Source: Neopestalotiopsis rosae (Eukaryota; Ascomycota; Sordariomycetes; Amphisphaeriales; Sporocadaceae). Taken from it: a stretch of 64,000 bases of DNA. This document shows positions 12,679 to 25,900 of the stretch, piece after piece; position 1 is the stretch's first letter, and every line of letters starts with the position of its first letter. The notes below the pieces were generated by a model. It was not told the origin of the DNA, did no database searches, and was given only the letters and a program-made list of their open reading frames with translations. The position numbers were made by a program, and so were the translations under genes. Location of the stretch: assembly GCA_023078685.1 (NCBI GenBank), contig JALGAS010000005.1, forward strand, positions 2,728,001-2,792,000. The letters are read 5' to 3'.

Positions 12679-14537
12679 ATGTGGACAGCCAAGCTCAGCT
12701 CGATTGCGGTGTTGGCACAGGCTGTTGGTACATTGGCAGATACTATCTCTCTCGACTGGGAGATCACTTGGGTGAACGCCGCTCCAGATGGATTTCATCG
12801 ACCAGTGATTGGCGTGAATGGAAAATGGCCTTGCCCACCGATCCATGCAGCCGTTGGCGACACGGTCGTCATCAATATGAAGAACAGCCTCGGCAATCAG
12901 ACGACGGGTCTTCACTTTCACGGAATAAACCAACTCGAGACAAACTACATGGACGGAGCCTCGATGGTGAACTCTTGCCCAGTTGTCCCCGGAAGCTCGA
13001 TGACATATTCATTTACAGCCGACGAGCCCGGCACTTACTGGTATCACTCTCACAACATGGCACAATACCCCGATGGACTACGAGGGCCACTCATTATCCA
13101 CGACGACGACGATCCCTTCGACGGAGATTGGGACAACGAGGTCATTCTGACAATATCCGATTGGTATCACCAACAAACCTTGACTCTCGTGCAGAATATG
13201 TTGGTCTCCAGCAATGATCAATGGCGCCCACCACTACCTGATGGTATGATCGTCAACGAGGGCGGGAACACAGACATTCAACTCGACATTGGCTCAACTA
13301 CTCGAGTCAGAATTCTGAATTTTGGCGCTCTTACAGCTTTTATGCTCCGATTTGGCTCTCGCGACATGGATGTTATTATGACTGATGGATCATATGTGCA
13401 GAGGGAGACAATCCATCAGCTGCGTATTGCTCCAGGACAACGATACGACGTCCTGGTTTCTGCGACCAAGAAGGACCAGGGCAAGAACATTCCTTATCTG
13501 ATCAGCATGGATCTAAACCGTGATTTTACCGTCTCCGGTACATGGAGCTTCAATTCGACAGGGTACCTCATTACCGACTCGAGCGCGCCCTGTACCGCAA
13601 AAGAGGTCGTCCAGCAGTGGCGTCCCTTTGATGAAGCCCTCTTCACCCCACTCGATGAGATGCCACTATTGGGCCCGCTGGACAGGACTTGGACCTTGAA
13701 CTTTGCGCTTTGCAAGGACTTGAACAACATTCCTCGGTGAGCATTCACACCCATGAATCTAAAATAGGAGTATCATGCTAATCTGTGGTCATCTTTAGTA
13801 TGTGCTTCAACGATCAGACCTACGTCATGCAGAAGACGCCGACCTTGTATACTGCCGCCACTGTTGGAAATGCAAACTCAGACCCGAGCGTCTACGGTGC
13901 CGTCCTTCCCTTCATCATCGAGTCCGGCGACGTTCTTGAAATCGTTGTCAACAACCTCGACCCTGCAATCCACCCTTTCCATCTGCACGGACATCAGTTC
14001 CAGGTGGTCGAGAGACCAGAAAGCGGTTCTGGCTCGTTTGACGGGTCATCAACCGCGAACCCGATGCCGCCTAGACGAGACGTCATCAGCATCAACGGCG
14101 GCTCCTACGCCCGACTGCGCATCACGGCCGACAACCCCGGCGTGTTCCTGTTCCACTGTCACATTGAATGGCACGTCGAGATGGGCCTCACCGCCACCCT
14201 CATCGAGGCGCCCGAGATGCTCGACGGCTACGACATCCCCCAGGAGATGATCGACTCGTGCAAGGCCCAGGGGTACCCCGTCGCGGGCAACGCTGCCGGC
14301 GATACCGCCAACGTCTGGGACGACTCCGGGTACAACACCCAACCCCCTTCCACCTACTCTGGATCCCAGTGGCCTGTTCCCAAGAGCAGCAAGAGCAGCA
14401 GCAGCAGCAGCAGCAATAATAATAATCAAAAGAGTCGACCGAGACGAAGGCCGAGTGGCCAGTCGGCGCCCCAGTATCAGCAGACTAGACAAGTCGGCAA
14501 CATGTCTGGCGACTTCCAGCACAGGATTCACTGGTAG
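12679..14537 (+). CDS. Secreted multicopper oxidase (laccase / Fet3-Abr1-like)
   Basis: Two exons (12679-13736, 13799-14537; intron 13737-13798 with a GCTAAT branch site) give 598 aa. The N-terminus is a signal peptide of about 20 residues with probable cleavage after GTLA. All four copper motifs are present: HFHG (His79, His81), HSH (His123, His125), HPFHLHGHQ (His411, 414, 416) and HCHIEWH (His472, Cys473, His474, His478), with Leu483 at the axial type-1 position. Sequence style (IDLD/Fet3-like N-terminus, [12 protein letters not shown]) points to ascomycete ferroxidase-like oxidases, a group that includes Abr1 of the Aspergillus fumigatus melanin cluster. The tail is low-complexity, a run of Ser then Asn, then basic, and I see no C-terminal membrane segment as in Fet3, so it is probably secreted or wall-bound. 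Being 5.4 kb from the melanin PKS, it may polymerise DHN; iron oxidation is the alternative. Confidence 0.9.
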
Positions 14538-17523
14538 ATGGGGCGAGGGTTGCTATTTTCTTTATTCTCTTTTCTTTTCCCCTCAATTAGAAGCGTAACG
14601 CCTGTATGAAGTTGGAAAATGGTCTATGAAGGTTTTATGGTTGGTAGTCAAGGTTGGCTGGTGGTGAAACTCTCCAGTGGCCGAGATGGGGTACGTAGCG
14701 GTTCATTCAAAGGGGGAGGCGAAAGAAAAAAGAAGGGAAAAAAACTTGTCATATTTTTGGAAACAACTTGACGATAATATGGTCCCATAGACGAAATGAA
14801 TTAGATATCACGACTGTAACTCTGATTTGCCCCATGTCGTTTCATGTCATCGTTCTACCATATATTCACGCCTATGCACACGTGATCGTACCTTGGGCAG
14901 CTGCTGAGCTTTACGCAAAATGTAGGTCCCGTCCGTGGAATATTTCCGTTGAGCGGGGGGACTAGAACTATTTCGAGAGAGATATGTATGCTCAAAGCCA
15001 AGAAACACGGATGCTTTGGCGGATACTTTGGGAATAAGGTGCTGCAGTCGGTAGCTCTGCTTCATGTGAATGCAGGTAGATCCTTGAACCCCTCGCTTAC
15101 CGAGTCATGTGAAGTTGATATTCATGGGCGATCACTGGTCCCATACATGAGTGAGAGCCATGTGCTTTGTGCAAGTCTTGTGGATTCTGGACCTCGCGTT
15201 GTGTCTTGTAATGGCGCTATAGGCCAGTTGGATCCTTTTGTTGAAGGAGGAACTTTTCTTGTTTGTTGAACTGCTGCTAGTATAGGTCAAGATAGCATTT
15301 GGTGTCTCAAGTAAGCTACATGAGAATATTACATCCCAAATAAGCCACAAAAGGATTCTAATGCATTACACGTAAGCCAAGCCTCGTGGGAAAAAGATAC
15401 TCTCATCAGTCCACAACAAGACGCCAAGCACCCAGGATCCTGTCAATTGGTATCCTCGACGTCAAAATTCACACTAAGACGAGATTCCCCAGCGTCTGGA
15501 TGCCACAGAAGGAATTACAGTTACGGGTCAGCCTTGAGTGGGATCCATCCCGCTGGGCAGCGACAGCTACAGATGCGGCCAAGCTCACCCCCATAGCAAC
15601 GGAGCTTTCCCCATGTATGTATCATAGACGCCTGGGGCTGAGACTTGCACTTCATATTTCGCTATTTCAAATAAGCCAACACCAAGTCAACAAGAGAATA
15701 AGGGGAATGCTTGCGATCTTGCACGTGCATTAAGTTTATGTTGTCAGACTTAAGCTTGATTGCCAAAAAAAGAATGATGTGGGATTACAATATTATTACC
15801 AAGTTGAACTTTTGGCGTCGATCTGGATTGAAGTTTTTCTCGGACCGAATGATACGAGTGCTATATGACATGGACCAGTTCTACATATCGTTTAGTCTTC
15901 TAGCTATATGCAAGATCCTGCTGTTCATCCAGGGCTATCAAACCATGATTGTGCGAGATCACAGGCCAGCAGCACCAATGTAGTCTTCTGTTAATCCCGA
16001 GCTGAAAGCAGTGTTATCATATCAGTCAGGACAGTGTGCTTCTCTAATTCAACACGAATTACCCCTTGAGATGAAGGAGGCAAAAAAGAAAAACAGGTTA
16101 GAAGACAAGACGAAAAGAAACATGAGAGTATGCAAGTGAACGCCAGGTGTGCGTGTATATGCTTGACTTCCCCATCCACACCAACGAAAATGGGATGTAA
16201 CTGAGTAAGCTCTTGCTGCTGCAAAAGGCACGGAAAGATAGCTACCTGTTCAGCATAACATGATATCAGATTCCGGGTTACAATCAAGAACTCGCTTACA
16301 CGATTGGCGAATGTTGCATATCTCCGCCTTCGCGAAGGATTGCTCTCATAATAGTTATCGCTTACACCCTTCCGCTCGCACTTTTCATTTGTGACCGGAT
16401 GTCCGAAAGAGACATAGATTCCCCTGCACATGTAAGAATGCGGCGCTTGCACACACCAACACACACGCAACACACATCCACTTACGACCAGCCAATTGGG
16501 GGTCACTTGTGCTTCCAATGTTCACAAAATGAATGACCCTTAGACGATATCAAATTCTTACATGAACCCAATCATGATGATTGTTGCTGTGGTGAAGTAA
16601 AAAGGTGGAGCTTGCAGCTGACGCCGTGGCTGGGAGGGGGCTCGTCATCAAGACACAACCCCAACGTCCACTTGAACAGACGGCGGTAACCATTTTTTTT
16701 TTTTCTGGTTCTGGCTACACAGCCAGAGCCAGAGCCAGGGGGCCACCCCCGCCAGCCGCCCAACGTGTATGGCAGAACAAGAATCGGCGTTGAGACACTG
16801 TATGAGGTGTTGCTGTTCCGACAGAACCGTGACACGCCTTGTCAGTTCGGTTGTGACCCAACTTTAGCAGCGCTGTACAGAGTTGCGGCGGCTGCTTTGG
16901 GGCCTCGATTAAGGTTGACAAGGCCAAAAGGCACTCTAACTATAGACCAGACCTCGGTAACATGTTGAAAAGATCTGTAATCGACAATCGGGCCTTTGGT
17001 TCGCGTTCTGGCATGCCAAGAAGGGGAGGAAAAAGGAATTTTTCTTCTCAAAACCGGTCAGGCATTTGGCTTATCATATTCGGTGAAGGGATTATCTTGT
17101 CAGGAATACGAGGGCGTCAAGACTGTTATCAGAAGCAGACGCAGGTGTATAGGCGAGGAATATACTCGACACATAGGAGTACAGAGAGTACGGTGGGACT
17201 TGGCCTAGCGTGGGCGGTACTGCAATGAGCTGGGTAGTATATCCGCAGCGTACGACGGCCGCTACAACTCCAGCGGTTAGCAGGGCCTTTTTTAGCGAAA
17301 CCACAACGCTATAGGCTACGGGTTAGCGTCCTAATGGTACGGAACTCAGCCGGTCGAACGGTTTCTCCACACCTGTCTGAGCCTGGGCCTGGGGGAAGCT
17401 CCCACAGCAGCGCCCTCCATCCTCCATCTCCGCTGCCACTGCCACTGCCATTTGGTGGGGGAGAACCAGCCAAGGAAATGGCACACTCACACCCACACCC
17501 ACACCCAGCTCACGGCATTGGAC

Positions 17524-17546
17524 TGGATTGGATTGGATTGGATTGG
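17524..17546. repeat. ATTGG microsatellite
   Basis: About four and a half units of a 5-bp ATTGG motif, preceded by a CACACC-rich tract at 17488-17508. Simple sequence; no function inferred. Confidence 0.85.
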
Positions 17547-17900
17547 ACAAAGCAGGAGCAATCAACATTGGGGAAAGCGCAAGGAAAGCAGGCAAAAAGC
17601 AGGCAGGCAGGCCAGGCCCCTGTGCACATGCTTGGCCATGAGGAGATGACGATCAACCCACAAGTGCTCACCATGGGAATTTGTCACCTCACCCACATGT
17701 CAACATGGCTTTCTTATTTTTGTTTTTTTCCATTTATATGTTCAACTTTAAATCTTGTTGCGACATCAGAGTACGTACCGAACGACCGCTCAGCTCAGCA
17801 CAGCACATGCGCCATTCAATATGAGCATGAGACAAGATTGCAGTAGCGCCATCGGGCATGAGGCTCTCTCTCTCCCTCTTGCGGGCGCGCTCTCACCTCG

Positions 17901-17961
17901 CTCACTCACTCACTGGCTCACTCACTCACTGGCTCACTCACTCACTGGCTCACTCACTGAC
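17901..17961. repeat. 16-bp tandem repeat, about 3.8 copies
   Basis: The unit CTCACTCACTCACTGG occurs at 17901, 17917 and 17933 exactly, then partly from 17949. It lies about 2 kb upstream of the PKS start codon. Confidence 0.9.
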
Positions 17962-19878
17962 TGCTTCCCCTTCCTGCCCCCTTCCTCCCGGCTAGCCAAC
18001 CTTCCGAGGCGTGAGAAGAAGCAGTATCTGAGTGAGTTAGTGAGCGTCTGAGGATGAAAGCAGAAGGAGGCATTACGTTACCTAACCTACCTCGCTCGAG
18101 TATACGACTATTGCGCGTGGAATATGCGCTGCACCTGCTGCTATGCATGTCCATACCCCTGAAGCCGTGAGCATAATCAATGTCTATTCGCCACTCACTA
18201 AAGACTTTGGATGAGAGGACAAACAGAGAGACAGAGAAGAGAGAGGCCTGATATTGTTACCAATACGTCCCAGCGCTGTTTGGTCCAGCACACGCTCAAC
18301 CTGCTTGTGTCCCAGAAATCCTGTTCATCTTGAGAACATGTTACTACCACTATGATCTCATACAACTGGCATGAGTAAGGCTTGATTACAGAAGTGAGGC
18401 TTGATTACACACTCAGCCGTCTCTTCCAGGCAGGACGCCGTCGAAGCCGTCGAGAACGTTCCTGCATCGCGATCGAACCATTTCGCAGATCATCCAAATT
18501 CTTGCACGCTTGTACGTAGCAGTTCTGGACCATCATGGATAAGTTTTGGTTGGGCTCATCTCTCGACGAACGGCTGGCTTGTCGGTACGAAAGGCTATTC
18601 TTTTCATCTCCACTGTTGAAAGAGGCATGCTGCCGCCACGCCACGAGTCCTGACCGAGGCTTGCCCTGCCCATCATAATCCAGCCGCAATCTGACAGAGA
18701 TCTCTAGGCAGGAACTCAGAGTATTGCAAGAGGAAACCCAGCCTTCAGTCTTGCCAGGCACGCACATCAAAGATGAAAAGTTTCGAACAGACATATTCCA
18801 GCCGCTTTCATCTGCTGTGTCAATGTGGCAAGAGCTGAGACTATCGGTATTCTTCTGCATTGTAGGATGCGCCGGCAAACCAAGTGTTCGGACTGGAAGC
18901 TAGTACGGCTCGTCCCACATGCGACTGATGGCGCAGAACCAACACAAAGACCTGCAACCAACGTGTCAACTGGGATCGTGGCTAAAAAATAAATCATCAC
19001 CTTAATCTTTTTTTCTTCCCACTGCTTCTTTACACTGTTCCAGTTGTTGCGTGCGCACGGGGGGCGGGGGCGCAGCGAATACGGGTGTACTATCTTCGTT
19101 TATCGTTGTCTAGGCGGAAAGTCTCTGCGCTGCGGCCCTTCGCGGAGTTCCCCAACGGCACGCGCGCGACCCACCCGCCGGCGCGCTTGCGAGTAACAAG
19201 CACCACGATCGACATGAAATCATGAGCAGTGTGGTCGACTGTTGAATCTCGTCTGGACTGTGCGCCGTTTCAGGTAGCCTATGTCCTCAGTATCGGATTG
19301 ACTGATACTGGCTTTCACCAAGCGTTGCTGGTCCTGAGCCTGGATCTAAGTGGTCATGTTTGGACTATGATCTAGGGCACACACGGCATGTCTGGCGTGC
19401 TCGCTCACCAAACGTGATATTCCCGCCTCATCCGGTGGGTATGCATACTCTAGACACTGGACAGGGGTCATGGATCTCTGAGCTTCTTGTCGTTGAATGT
19501 GTGGCCATAATTGCACGACGCCTGTACCCTGGCCGGACAACGCTTCGCACGGCATAGAGAGCCACGCCTTAGCTTCAGGTGGTAGCCTTATCGTCCAGGC
19601 TCACCGTCCCAAAGCGGAAAGACCACTATGATCACCCAGGAGGCTTTCGGTCGCCGAACAAGACGCAAGACCAGAGATCTGCCACCCGGTACATAGGGAT
19701 GGATGTGTCTGAGGGGGTGTCTGTCCACCGTGCCCCCTTCCGCATACACACCCTTCGTTAAGCTTTGTCGTCTGAGTAGATGATCAAAGGGCTATATCGA
19801 GATACCGCCTATGCCTGGACGCCACTAGTGTATGTTATATTTGGTACATGTTACTCTATTATATCTTCGGGAGCTTGA

Positions 19879-19886
19879 TATATAAG
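19879..19886 (+). promoter_or_regulatory. Probable TATA box of the PKS gene
   Basis: TATATAAG lies 93 bp upstream of the PKS start codon, a plausible distance for a fungal core promoter. Assigned by motif and position only. Confidence 0.5.
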
Positions 19887-19971
19887 GTCAATCTGCCCTC
19901 CTTGCTTCCAACCTAGTCTTGGAAACCAGATTCACCAACTTCACCAAAGATACTGAGCCGCGCCTTACATA

Positions 19972-22900
19972 ATGGCGGAGCAGATGTCTTATCTCCTTTT
20001 TGGAGACCAGTCTCTCGACACCCACGGGTTCCTGGCTGATTTCTTCAAGCAAGGGAAGCCGAGTATCCTTGCCAAGACGTTCCTCAAGGAAGTGGGAGAT
20101 GCTTTGAGGCTCGAGATTGAAAGGCTTCCACGATGCGAAAGAATTCTCCTCCCAGTATTTCAGACTCTGCAACAATTAAACGAGAGGTATCACAACCAAG
20201 AAACCAAATATCCAGGAGTCGACAGTGCTCTATTGTGTATAACACAACTAGCGCATTATATTGAGTAGGTGGCCCAGCGCGGACACGATCCAGCTCTGCC
20301 ATTGGCCAGGACTGCCACTAACGTGACTATAGTCGATGCGAAAAAGAGCACCAAGATGTCACAGCGGCCGAGAACACATACCTATCCGGTCTTTGCACCG
20401 GCCTTTTCGCCGCAACAGCGATCGCCTCGAGTCCATCGCTGTCTTCGCTCATCCCCATCGCGATTCAAGTATCTTTGATGGCATATAGAGTTGGATCCCA
20501 TGTCGCGTCTCTTGCGGAAAGGCTGAGCCCCGCGACCGGCAGCTCCGAGAGTTGGACATACGTTGTTCCTGGAGCAAAAGAAACGGATGCCAAGCCCATT
20601 CTACAAGAATTCCACGAGACAGAGGTACGATCCTATCCACACCGGCCCGCTTTACCCTAGATGTGTCTCTAATGTAACCACGAATAGGGAATCTCGCAAG
20701 CGGCCCAAGCTTACATCAGCGCCGTATCGGCCAGTAATATTGCGATTTCAGGTCCTCCCGCGACACTGAAATCTCTCTTCAGCAAAGATCTGTTCGACTC
20801 GAGGCCGACAGCTATCCCCGTTTACGGACCATACCATGCACCGCATCTGCACGCTGCTGCAAACCTTGACAAAATCTTGAGGCTGGACAGTGAAGCCGCC
20901 ACTGCTGCATTCGACGGATCGAAGCCGCGCAGTCACATAATCTCCTGCGTGACAGGACAGCCATTCCCAGAGACAGAGACCAAAGCCCTTTTGAAGGCTG
21001 TCGTCCACGAGATCTTGAACGAGCCGTTGCTCTTCCACAAGGCACTCAAGGGAAGTCTCAATAGCGCAAAAGAGTTTAAGGGCTCCAGGGTTCTCGTCAT
21101 TCCCTATGGCCCCACACAAGCTGCCAGCACACTGGCCAACTTGCTGAAGGCACAAACCAAATTGGAAGTCGTCCTGCGAACGCCACCGCAGGTGTCACGC
21201 GAAAGCAATGGCGCCAACATCGGCAACCACGGATCTACTGGCAAATGCAAACTGGCCATTGTGGGCATGGCCGGGCGATTCCCTGACGCTGCTAGCCACG
21301 AAAAGCTCTGGGAGCTTTTGGAGAAGGGTATTGACGCTCACCGTGTCGTGCCCGCTGACCGTTTCCCGGTTGAGACACACGTCGACCCAACTGGCAAAGC
21401 CATCAACACGAGTCACACGCCCTACGGGTGCTGGATTGAAAACCCTGGTCTATTTGACCCGAGATTTTTCAATATGTCGCCACGTGAAGCTTTTCAAACA
21501 GATCCCATGCAACGCATGGCATTGACGACAGCCTATGAGGCTCTTGAGATGTCCGGTTATGTACCTAACAGGACACCTTCGACCCGCCTAGACCGCATTG
21601 GTACGTTTTATGGCCAGACCTCTGATGATTGGCGTGAGATCAACGCCGCTCAAGAAGTGGACACCTACTATATTACGGGTGGCGTCCGCGCCTTCGGGCC
21701 GGGGCGCATTAATTACCACTTTGGCTTCAGCGGTCCGAGTTTGAATATTGATACCGCATGTTCGTCCTCTGCGGCTGCCCTACAAGTGGCTTGCACGTCA
21801 CTCTATGCCAAGGAGTGTGATACGGCCATAGTCGGAGGTTTGTCCTGCATGACCAATTCCGACATTTTCGCCGGTTTGAGTCGCGGTCAATTTCTTTCGA
21901 AGAAAGGCAACTGCAACACGTTTGATAATGATGCCGATGGTTACTGTCGCGCTGATGCATGCGCCTCGGTCATCTTGAAGCGTCTCGACGATGCATTGGC
22001 AGACAAGGATAACATCCTCGCCGTGGTCCTCGGCTCACAAACGAACCACTCTGCCGATGCCATTTCCATCACACATCCCCACGGTCCCACTCAATCTGTG
22101 CTCTCTCGATCCATTCTAGACGATGCTGGTGTTGACCCGTTGGATGTCGACTATGTCGAGATGCACGGCACAGGTACCCAGGCGGGTGATGGCACAGAGA
22201 TGGTCTCGGTCACTGATGTGTTCGCTCCCGCAAACCGTTACCGAGCCCCTGATAGGCCCTTGTACCTGGGAGCCATCAAGTCCAATGTCGGACACGGCGA
22301 AGCTGCATCCGGTATCACTGCTCTCAGCAAGGTATTGCTGATGATGAAGAAGAATGCCATCCCGCCGCATGTTGGTATCAAGGGTGAGATCAACAAGACC
22401 TTCCCCAAGGATCTCGGTGCAAGAGGTGTCAACATTGCCTTCCACAAGACACCTTTCCAACGCAAGGACGGAAAGCCTCGTCGTATCTTCGTCAACAACT
22501 TCAGTGCTGCTGGTGGTAACACTGGCTTGCTTCTGGAGGATGGTCCGCGCTACAAGACGGCAGAGGCCGACCCCCGCAGCGTCCACGTCGTCACTGTCAC
22601 TGCCAAGTCAAAGTCCGCCATGATCAAAAATGCTGAGGCTCTCGTCCAGTGGATGGAGCAGAACCCATCAACTCCAGTCTGCGATGTGGCGTACACAACC
22701 ACTGCACGAAAGATCCAGCACTATTGGCGTATGAACGTTGCTGCTGGCTCATCGCAAGAAGCTGTCCAGGCTATCAAGGAGCGCTTGAAGTCCACTTTTG
22801 TCCCTGTCTCTCCAGAACAACCAAAGGTTGCCTTCATGTTCACAGGTCAAGGCTCACACTACGCCGGACTTGGAAAGGAGCTCTATGCCCACTTTGCCAT

Positions 22901-25900
22901 GTTCCGAAATGCCATTGATGAGTACGATCAGCTGGCAGGGATCCATGGTTTCCCATCCTTCCTGCCACTCATCGATGGTAGCGAACCAGATGTTCAAAAC
23001 CTGTCGCCTGTCGTTGTGCAACTAGGCCTCTGCTCCTTTGAAATGGCTCTTGCCAAGCTCTGGCAGTCTTGGGGCATCTGCCCTGGTGTCGTACTTGGCC
23101 ACAGTCTGGGTGAATACGCAGCTCTACACGTTGCTGGTGTCCTCTCTGCTAGTGATACTATTTACCTCGTCGGTGCTCGTGCTCAGCTTCTCGTTAACAA
23201 GTGTACTGCTGGAACACACGCCATGCTTGCAGTTCAAGGTTCGGTTGAGACGGTCAAGGAGGCTCTTGGCGCTCGTGCTGAATCCACCAATGTCGCATGC
23301 ATCAATGGTCCTCGCGAGACCGTCTTGAGCGGCTCATCCAGCGAAGTTGCTGAGATTGCTGAGCAGCTTGGCGGTGCAGGCTTCAAGTGTACCCAGCTCA
23401 AGGTGCCTTTCGCTTTCCACTCCGCTCAAGTTGAGCCCATTCTTGACGACTTTGAGTCCTTGGCCCGCTCTGTACGCTTTGAGACGCCAAAGGTACCAGT
23501 CATCTCGCCACTCCTTGGCAAGCTTGTGGCCGACGAGCCCATTAACCCGGCCTACCTCCGCAACCACGCTCGTGAGGCTGTCAACTTCTTGGGAGGACTG
23601 GTTTCCGCTCAAAAGTCTGGCATCATTGATGAGAAGACTGTCTGGCTGGAGGTTGGCCCTCACCCTGTTTGTGCTAACATGGTCAAGGCAGCATTCGGTG
23701 CCACCACCATTGCTGTCCCAACCTTGCGCCGCAATGAAGCCACGTACAAGACGCTCAGTAGCAGTCTTTGCACTCTGCACTCGGCTGGTCTGAACCTGGA
23801 CTGGAACGAGTATCACAGAGACTTTGATGCATCCGTCCGCCTGTTAGACCTACCTAGCTATGCGTTCGACTACAAGAACTACTGGCTACAGTATTCTGGC
23901 GATTGGAGTTTGACCAAGAACCGTGGTGCACTTCCAGCAACCACCAAAGCCATAGAGGCTCCCAAGCCCACGCTTTCGACTACTACTGTCCAGAAGGTAG
24001 TCAAGGAAGAGATCAAGGGTGACATTGCCATCCTCGAGACCGAGTCAGAAATGACTCGTGACGACTTGCGACTGGTTTGCTCGGGTCACATGGTCAACGG
24101 CACTGCGCTGACTCCATCTTCCCTTTATGGAGACATGGCCATCACCGCCTGTGAGTATGCTTACAAGCTGCTCCGTCCTGATGCCAAAAACATTGGATGC
24201 AATGTCAGCCACATGGAAGTTCCCAAGACTTTGATCTTCAATGGCAAGGCCAAGAGTCAGATTCTCCGCATGTCCGTCAAGGCCAATGCCGCAGAAGGTT
24301 TCGCCGACCTCTCTTGGACCACCGGTGAAGGCGCTCAGAAGGCTGAGCACGCAAATTGCAAGGTGTTCTTCGGGGATAACGAGGAGTGGTTGGGCGAGTT
24401 TGAACGTGTCAACTATCTGATCAAATCTCGCATTGAGGCTCTCAAGGTTGCAGAGCAACGCGGCGACGCGTCAAAGATCGGACGTGGTCTTGCCTACAAG
24501 CTTTTTGCTGCGCTTGTTGACTACGACCGCCGCTACCGTGGAATGGAGTCAGTCATCCTCGACAGTGAGACATGTGAGGCTACTGCCAAGGTTGTCTTCC
24601 AGACGAGCCCTGAAGATGGCACGTTCCACACTGCTCCATACTGGATCGACAGTGTCTGCCACATTTCAGGTTTCATCCTGAACGGCTCCGATGCTATCGA
24701 CTCGCGGGAACAAGTCTTCATCTCTCACGGTTGGGGATCAATGCGGTTTGCCGAGCGTTTGTCTGCCGATAAGACTTACCAGACTTACATTCGCATGCAG
24801 AACGTCAAGGGCACAAAGATGATGTCAGGTGATGCTTACATCTACGATGGTGACAAGCTGATTGGTATCGCTGGCGATGTGCGCTTCCAGGCTATCCCAC
24901 GCAAGGTGCTCAACATTGTTCTTCCTCCTCAGGGCGCTGCGGCTGCTGCTTCAGCACCTGCCCGTGCGCCGGCTGCTGCTGCAAAGCCTACTGCAAAGGC
25001 CGCCCCCAAGGAGAAGAAGCAAGTCACTTCGGCCAATCTTCCAGCTGTCAATAAAAGTCTCACCAAGAACTCCGTCGTTGCTCAGGTGATGGAGATCATT
25101 GCCAAGGAGACTGGAGTCGGCCATGACGAGCTGGCAGACAACATTGCCTTTTCGGATCTTGGCGTTGACTCTCTCATGGGTCTTACCATCAGTGGTAGAC
25201 TTCGTGAGGACCTCGAGTTGAACGTTGATTCTCATGCATTCAATGACCATGCTACCATTGGTGCCTTCAAGGCCTTCCTGGCTCAGTTTGAAAGTGCCGA
25301 CGCGGTAGCTGTTGAGGACACCACACACTCTAGTGGCTCGTCCGACAGTGCTGACATGGAAACGGAATCCAACTTCACCACTCCGTCCGACGAGAGTGAG
25401 AAGGATGAGGTCAAGGGCGATGCACCCGCTGCCGATGGCAACGTTAGTGAGCTCCAAGACATTGTACGCTCTACCATTAGTGCAGAGATGGGAGTCGAGG
25501 TCGAAGAGATCATCGCAGCCCCAGATCTAGCAGCTCTTGGCATGGACTCTCTCATGAGCTTGTCCATTCTGGGTATACTTCGTGAGAAGACTGGCTTGAA
25601 TATTCCCGGTGACCTCCTTGGTCACAATCCTTCGCTTAAGGACATTGAGAAGGCTCTCGGAATTGAGGACAAGCCCAAGCGCGCTGCCCCCAAGCCAGCT
25701 AAGCAGGAGCCTGCAAAGCCGGCACCCAAGGCCCAGAGCGATGCCAAGGTCCATGTCAATACCGTTGACAACTACCCACACCGCAAGGCTACATCGGTAC
25801 TGCTTCAGGGCAATCACCGCACCGCCAAGAAGCAGCTGTTCATGGTTCCTGATGGCAGTGGCAGTGCTACTTCTTACACGGAGATTTCAGAGGTTGGTTC

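Larger units (their letters stand above)
14538..19971. other. Long intergenic region upstream of the melanin PKS
   Basis: About 5.4 kb without a supportable gene. It holds several simple repeats: a CACACC run (about 17488-17508), (ATTGG)n at 17524-17546 and a 16-bp tandem repeat at 17901-17961. A minus-strand frame at 15991-16518 has no recognisable protein character. Confidence 0.55.

Noticed and set aside
12309..13217. 302-codon plus-strand frame
   Set aside because: It overlaps the oxidase gene in another frame and has no family resemblance, while the oxidase frame holds all copper motifs.
15991..16518. 175-codon minus-strand frame
   Set aside because: Cys- and Ser-rich random-looking sequence with no family resemblance and no splice partners.
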